A model generated the notes under the pieces. That model saw only the letters and a list, made by a program, of their open reading frames with translations, was not told the DNA's origin and did no database searches. From positions 1,116,001-1,180,000 of the forward strand of contig NZ_OCNH01000003.1 of the NCBI RefSeq assembly GCF_900230225.1: 64,000 nt of DNA, in the 5' to 3' direction. The translations under genes were made by a program, and so were the position numbers. Of this stretch, positions 60,321 to 64,000 are shown in pieces. Source of the DNA: Spirosoma fluviale (GTDB taxonomy: Bacteria > Bacteroidota > Bacteroidia > Cytophagales > Spirosomataceae). The stretch's first letter is position 1, and the number at the start of each line of letters is the position of its first letter.

Positions 60321-60360
60321 ATTAAAAAAGGTGCCTGATTGATCAGGCACCTTTTTTAAT
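60321..60360. terminator. Perfect two-way terminator
   Basis: 19-bp perfect stem (ATTAAAAAAGGTGCCTGAT, 60321-60339, and 60342-60360) with a 2-nt spacer, poly-A before and poly-T after. Between the acyltransferase and the secreted-protein gene. Confidence 0.92.
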
Positions 60361-60380
60361 AGTGAGATAGATAGAAAGAG

Positions 60381-60788
60381 TTAGTTGATAGCAACCAGTC
60401 GGTTGGGTGTAGCAGGTTGATTTGTCGAAAGGATCACATTTTGCGTCGTTGTTTCGGCTCCATTGCTGATTTCCAACGTGTATGTACCGTCTTCCAGATC
60501 GCTTAGGTTTAAGCTCAGGCGGCAACCTTTGTCATGCTTGCCAAGGTATTGTGCGTACAATACTGTACCCGTCGTGTCCTTCAGACGAATGTCGACCCGG
60601 CCGTTTGTCTCTTTATCAAGGGCGATGTTCAACTTGCCTTTCACGGTTGTGTAAATACCTGTTTTGTAGGTGGCAACCTTCGATGCGCGACCAATGGGGT
60701 TGGTTTCTGTAGCTTTTGCAAAAGAAGCAACCGAAGCAACAACGGTAAGTGAAAGAGCTAAAGCGAGGGATTTGATGAGCGTTTTCAT
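60381..60788 (-). CDS. Small secreted protein with sorting-domain-like beta fold
   Basis: 135 residues from the ATG at 60788 (MKTLIKSLALALSLTVVAS, signal peptide cleaved near SFAKA). The mature part is one beta-sandwich: KLNIALDKETNGRVDIRL, then LSLNLSDLEDGTYTLEISNG, which looks like the T9SS type A sorting-domain fold (DGTYTLEI), but it lacks the usual final KVVK-type strand. The upstream 21 in-frame residues would be part of the leader and are not used. A -7-like box TATCTTTG lies on the minus strand about 65 bp before the start. Confidence 0.7.
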   Translation of the reverse strand: MKTLIKSLALALSLTVVASVASFAKATETNPIGRASKVATYKTGIYTTVKGKLNIALDKETNGRVDIRLKDTTGTVLYAQYLGKHDKGCRLSLNLSDLEDGTYTLEISNGAETTTQNVILSTNQPATPNRLVAIN

Positions 60789-61034
60789 GGTCTTTATATT
60801 TTTGTGTTTTGAGTTAAATGCGAGTCGGGTTATTCCCGATTGGTGAAACAAAGATATAGGCTATGGTTGGTACTATGTAATGCAAACTACTGGAGCGGTT
60901 ATTCCGGTTGATGAGTGGACTAAAACCACGTTGCCTGAGCGAACGGTACGTTAGGAAGGAGTCAATTTAGGCCGCAACTTTGTCGGACTTTAGCCAGGAG
61001 TGGATGCCTGCAAGCTTATAATTGTCCAGATTTC

Positions 61035-61781
61035 ATGAAATCGTATTATAGTCCAGCTATATTTTCTTTATTCCCTACGGTAATTGCTGCCGAGAGTACC
61101 CGACAGGGGGGTGTTAGTCCTGCTCCTTTTACGTCGCTCAACCTGGGGATAAACACCGCCGATGAAGTTGTCAATGTTGATGAGAACCGTCGTCGTTTCT
61201 TTTCGGTCATTGGTGCCGGTTCGTTCCAGTTTGCGTCGTCACATCAGGTGCATGGTACTGCTGTTTTATATGCAACGGAACCGGGTCGGTTTGAAGGCTA
61301 TGATGCCCTGATCACTAACCGGCCAAATCTGCTCGTTGGGGTAACGGTGGCGGACTGTGTCCCAATTTTAATTTATGACCAGATTCATCAGGCAGTTGCG
61401 GCTATCCATGCGGGCTGGCGGGGAACGGTAGGCGGAATTGTAACCAAAACATTAGAGGCCATGCAGAATCAGTTTGGCACATTGCCGGAGGGGTGTTATT
61501 GTTATATAGGCACCTGCATTGATGAATGCGCGTTTGAGGTTGGTCCCGAAGTAGCCGAGCAGTTCTCGCCAGCGTTCAGGCGTGCTGATGATACCACTGG
61601 AAAAAGTTACATTGATCTGAAAGCAGCAAATACACGGTTGCTGATTGATTTCGGAGTGCCTGAAAACCAGATAAGTATTTCTCCGTTTTCGACAGCAGTA
61701 AACAACGATACGTATTTCTCATATCGGATGGAGGGAGGGCAAACCGGACGAATGTTAGCGGTTATCGGGTTGAGTGAGTAA
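61035..61781 (+). CDS. pgeF: Peptidoglycan editing factor / YfiH-type multicopper oxidase fold
   Basis: 248 residues. Conserved metal/active-site motifs: SSHQVHG, VTVADCVPIL and AIHAGWRGT, with CIDECAFEVG. PgeF hydrolyses misincorporated amino acids from UDP-MurNAc in the cytoplasm; older annotations call it laccase or polyphenol oxidase. Length and motif order are standard. Monocistronic. Confidence 0.93.
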   Translation: MKSYYSPAIFSLFPTVIAAESTRQGGVSPAPFTSLNLGINTADEVVNVDENRRRFFSVIGAGSFQFASSHQVHGTAVLYATEPGRFEGYDALITNRPNLLVGVTVADCVPILIYDQIHQAVAAIHAGWRGTVGGIVTKTLEAMQNQFGTLPEGCYCYIGTCIDECAFEVGPEVAEQFSPAFRRADDTTGKSYIDLKAANTRLLIDFGVPENQISISPFSTAVNNDTYFSYRMEGGQTGRMLAVIGLSE

Positions 61782-61849
61782 ACAATACTATAGTAGTTGA
61801 GTTATGTATCTGTTCTAATCAAATTACTTTTACTCAACACTCAAACGTC

Positions 61850-62092
61850 ATGGGAATCTTAGTATCAATTCTGGTAGGTGCAGTGGCCGGCTGGCTTGCT
61901 GATCTTGTTTTCAAACGGTTTTCGTTTTCACTCTTTGCCGAAATTTTGCTGGGTATTGCCGGTGGATTTGTAGGTGGCTGGATTTTCGGCCGGGATGGCG
62001 GTATTATTGACCAGATTCTAACAGCTTTTGTTGGCGCTGTTGTTATTCTTGGTATTGCAGCCTTGATTAAGGGCTCGCGCCGTACGGTATAA
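61850..62092 (+). CDS. GlsB/YeaQ/YmgE family stress membrane protein
   Basis: 80 residues, three helices with many glycines: VGAVAGWLADLVFKR, then GIAGGFVGGWIFGR, then AFVGAVVILGIAALIKG. It is the transglycosylase-associated (GlsB) family, a small inner-membrane protein of unknown mechanism linked to stress. It ends 4 bp before a 68-bp perfect palindrome. Confidence 0.9.
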   Translation: MGILVSILVGAVAGWLADLVFKRFSFSLFAEILLGIAGGFVGGWIFGRDGGIIDQILTAFVGAVVILGIAALIKGSRRTV

Positions 62093-62096
62093 GTTA

Positions 62097-62164
62097 ATAT
62101 TAAAGTAGTCAAAATTACACGGGCGGCCCTAGGGCCGCCCGTGTAATTTTGACTACTTTAATAT
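62097..62164. terminator. 68-bp perfect palindrome without spacer
   Basis: Every base from 62097 to 62130 pairs with its mirror at 62131-62164 (centre GGCCCTAGGGCC). It overlaps the last three codons and the stop of the acyl-CoA dehydrogenase gene and lies between two converging genes. As RNA it folds into a single long hairpin in both directions. Confidence 0.9.
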
Positions 62165-63292
62165 CTGCCTCGAAATGACCAACTTCTGGATTTCGCTGGT
62201 TCCTTCACCAATAGTACACAACTTCGCATCGCGGTAAAACTTCTCAACGGGGTAATCCTTCGTGTACCCATAACCGCCGAAGATCTGAACAGCCTCATTA
62301 GCAACGCTAACCGCTGTTTCAGACGCAAACAACTTCGCCATTGCCGATTCTTTCGTGACCGACTCTCCGGCATCTTTCAAGATAGCGGCCTGATAGGTCA
62401 GTAGTTTAGCGGCTTCAATGGCGGTGGCCATATCGGCCAGTTTAAAGCTTATTCCCTGGAAATTCGCAATTGGCTGACCAAATTGTTCCCGCTCTTTAGC
62501 ATAAGCAACGGCGGCATCATACGCCCCGTAAGCAATACCAAGGCTTAGGGCCGCGATAGAAATACGGCCTCCATCGAGTACTTTGAGTGATTGTACAAAA
62601 CCATCACCAACCGCGCCAAGCCGTTGACTATCGGAAATGCGGCAGTCCTGAAAAAGCATTTCTGCCGTTTCCGACGCCCGCATACCGAGTTTATCTTCTT
62701 TCCGCCCCCCTAAAAAGCCGGGAGTACCGCGTTCTACAATAAACGCTGTGGCGTTGTGTGGCGTATTGGGTTCGCCAGTACGGGCAATCACAACCGCTAC
62801 ATGGCCGCTTTTGCCATGCGTGATGAAGTTCTTTGCCCCATTTAATACCCAATCGTCACCGTCCTGTTGAGCGGTTGTTCGCATATTTCCGGCGTCGGAG
62901 CCGGTATTGGGTTCTGTAAGGCCCCAGGCCCCCAGCCACTCGCCTGATGCCAGCCGTGGCAAATAGGTTTCTTTCTGGGTTTCATTGCCGAACAGAAGAA
63001 TGTGATTTGTGCAAAGTGAATTATGGGCAGCCATCGATAAGCCAATGGAACCGTCAACGCGGGAAAGCTCAACGATAGCCGTTACATATTCCTGATAACC
63101 CAAACCCGATCCACCGTAATATTCCGGAACAAGCATACCCATTAACCCCTGTTCGCCCAGTTCCTGGAACAGTTCTGAGGGAAAGTATTGACTATCATCC
63201 CATTGACGAATGTTGGGGAGAATGAACCGTTCACTAAATTTTCGAACTGATTGGGCAATTAATTCTTTGTTTTCTACAATTTCATTTGTCAT
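62153..63292 (-). CDS. Acyl-CoA dehydrogenase
   Basis: 379 residues, the usual length. Motifs: GAWGLTEPNTGSDAG (FAD/substrate region), NGAKNFITHG, FGGYGYTKDYPVEKFYRDAK and the catalytic Glu in CTIGEGTSEIQ near the C-terminus. It oxidises short- or medium-chain acyl-CoA to enoyl-CoA, passing electrons to ETF, in the cytoplasm. The stop codon lies inside the long palindrome. Confidence 0.94.
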   Translation of the reverse strand: MTNEIVENKELIAQSVRKFSERFILPNIRQWDDSQYFPSELFQELGEQGLMGMLVPEYYGGSGLGYQEYVTAIVELSRVDGSIGLSMAAHNSLCTNHILLFGNETQKETYLPRLASGEWLGAWGLTEPNTGSDAGNMRTTAQQDGDDWVLNGAKNFITHGKSGHVAVVIARTGEPNTPHNATAFIVERGTPGFLGGRKEDKLGMRASETAEMLFQDCRISDSQRLGAVGDGFVQSLKVLDGGRISIAALSLGIAYGAYDAAVAYAKEREQFGQPIANFQGISFKLADMATAIEAAKLLTYQAAILKDAGESVTKESAMAKLFASETAVSVANEAVQIFGGYGYTKDYPVEKFYRDAKLCTIGEGTSEIQKLVISRQILK

Positions 63293-63662
63293 AAAGTTGG
63301 GTCTCTTTAGTTGTTGATTGGGAAGAAAGTTAAGGAATTTCTAGGATAAGTACAAGTCTAAAGTTAAGGCTTACATAAGCGTTTTTATTTGCAGAAAAAG
63401 GTCGTAAAATAGTTTTTTGATTAACGAAAATAAATATTAGTAAATCTATTGTTTTTGTTAACTGGTATTTTGTATTTTTGTCATGCGTAATTTTATAAAC
63501 GTTTTAAACTGAATAATCGAAATGAAAAGCTTTTGACACGTACAGGATATTATTTACTGGCCCTAGGAGCTTATTAAAAAACTCCTATTTTTGTACCGTT
63601 GATTATCGTAAATGAGTAGTATAAATAGTCAATTTTTAATTTTTTATTTTAATAGATAATAT
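63293..63662. other. 370-bp AT-rich gap
   Basis: Divergent upstream region of the acyl-CoA dehydrogenase and UDP-glucose dehydrogenase genes. It holds two -7-like boxes TATTTTTG (63473-63480 and 63586-63593) without a TTTG at exactly 19 bp, and a 6-bp stem TAGGAG/CTCCTA (63564-63587). No ORF, no Fnr/Crp-like site. Confidence 0.5.
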
Positions 63663-64000
63663 ATGAAACTAGCTGTTGTTGGAACCGGATATGTAGGACT
63701 TGTTACGGGTACGTGCTTTGCCGAAACGGGAAATCAGGTTACCTGTGTAGACATTGATGAGCGCAAAGTAGGCAAACTTAATAACGGGATTGTTCCTATT
63801 TACGAACCAGGTCTGGAGACTTTGTTTCACCGGAATGTTGAAGAAGGTCGTTTGACGTTCACCACTAATCTGGAAGAAGGAATCAAGGGAGCCGAAGTTA
63901 TCTTTCTGGCCCTGCCAACTCCTCCGGGTGAGGATGGCTCCGCTGATTTGAAATACATTTTGAAAGTAGCCAGTGACCTGGGCCCAATTTTGAGCCAATA
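63663..64000 (+). CDS. UDP-glucose 6-dehydrogenase (3' end outside window)
   Basis: The first 112 residues only. MKLAVVGTGYVGLVTGTCFA is the Rossmann GxGxxG of the UDP-Glc/GDP-Man dehydrogenase family, followed by VDIDERKVGKLNNGIVPIYE and FLALPTPPGEDGSAD. The form with TPP-x-x-DGSAD is typical of UDP-glucose 6-dehydrogenase (UDP-glucuronate for polysaccharides). The gene runs out of the window at the right edge. Confidence 0.92.
   Translation, partial: MKLAVVGTGYVGLVTGTCFAETGNQVTCVDIDERKVGKLNNGIVPIYEPGLETLFHRNVEEGRLTFTTNLEEGIKGAEVIFLALPTPPGEDGSADLKYILKVASDLGPILSQ

Noticed and set aside
63564-63593. Possible attenuator (6-bp stem plus T-run) before UDP-glucose dehydrogenase
   Set aside because: The stem is short and its T-run is better read as part of a -7-like box.

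Overview
The window comes from a member of the Bacteroidota, most likely Cytophagales near Spirosoma. The evidence is a type IX secretion (T9SS) cluster with a type B C-terminal domain, a fused ccoN-ccoO cytochrome oxidase gene, Bacteroidota-type -7 promoter boxes (TAnnTTTG) and almost no Shine-Dalgarno signals. It is ordinary chromosome: no IS transposase, prophage, tRNA, rRNA or CRISPR array was recognised. Long, often perfect palindromes fill most intergenic gaps.

Layout. 1-9 kb: the 3' part of a giant repeat adhesin, two PorP/SprF proteins and a PorE-like OmpA protein (gliding/T9SS). 9-16 kb: an AAA ATPase, a 7TM sensor kinase, a GH78 rhamnosidase and a small outer-membrane protein. 16-25 kb: an M1-like peptidase, universal stress proteins (USPs), hemN-hemJ and the copper ATPase ccoI. 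25-31.4 kb: a GH31 glycosidase, two DUF418 membrane proteins and a desaturase. 31.7-38.2 kb: the cbb3 oxidase operon ccoS-ccoNO-ccoQ-ccoP-ccoG-fixH-tauE. 38-54 kb: a Ca2+-type P-ATPase, a PAS kinase plus a receiver-Crp/Fnr regulator, D-lactate dehydrogenase, USPs, an NimA-like flavoprotein, an L,D-transpeptidase, a PfkB sugar kinase and a zinc alcohol dehydrogenase. 54-64 kb: housekeeping and lipid genes (CDF transporter, biotin carboxylase, alpha-oxoamine synthase, histone-like protein, MaoC, acyltransferase, pgeF, acyl-CoA dehydrogenase) and the start of UDP-glucose dehydrogenase.

Main result. From about 17.8 to 52.7 kb the promoters in front of micro-oxic, fermentation and stress genes share one architecture: an Fnr/Crp-like operator NTGA-N6-TCAN whose centre lies exactly 29.5 bp (sometimes 51.5 bp, with a weaker second site 22 bp closer) upstream of a -7 box of type YAnnTTTR. 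This links cbb3 oxidase, ccoI, D-LDH, Adh, PfkB, DUF2892 and several USPs; hemN has an operator but its -7 box is off register. The receiver-Crp/Fnr fusion encoded at 43.2 kb is the obvious candidate regulator. Functionally the set resembles the mycobacterial DosR dormancy regulon and the Pseudomonas Anr regulon. A second theme is palindromic DNA: in-frame palindromic inserts in ccoI and ccoG, a 214-bp element with terminal inverted repeats inside the cbb3 operon, and hairpins abutting start codons.
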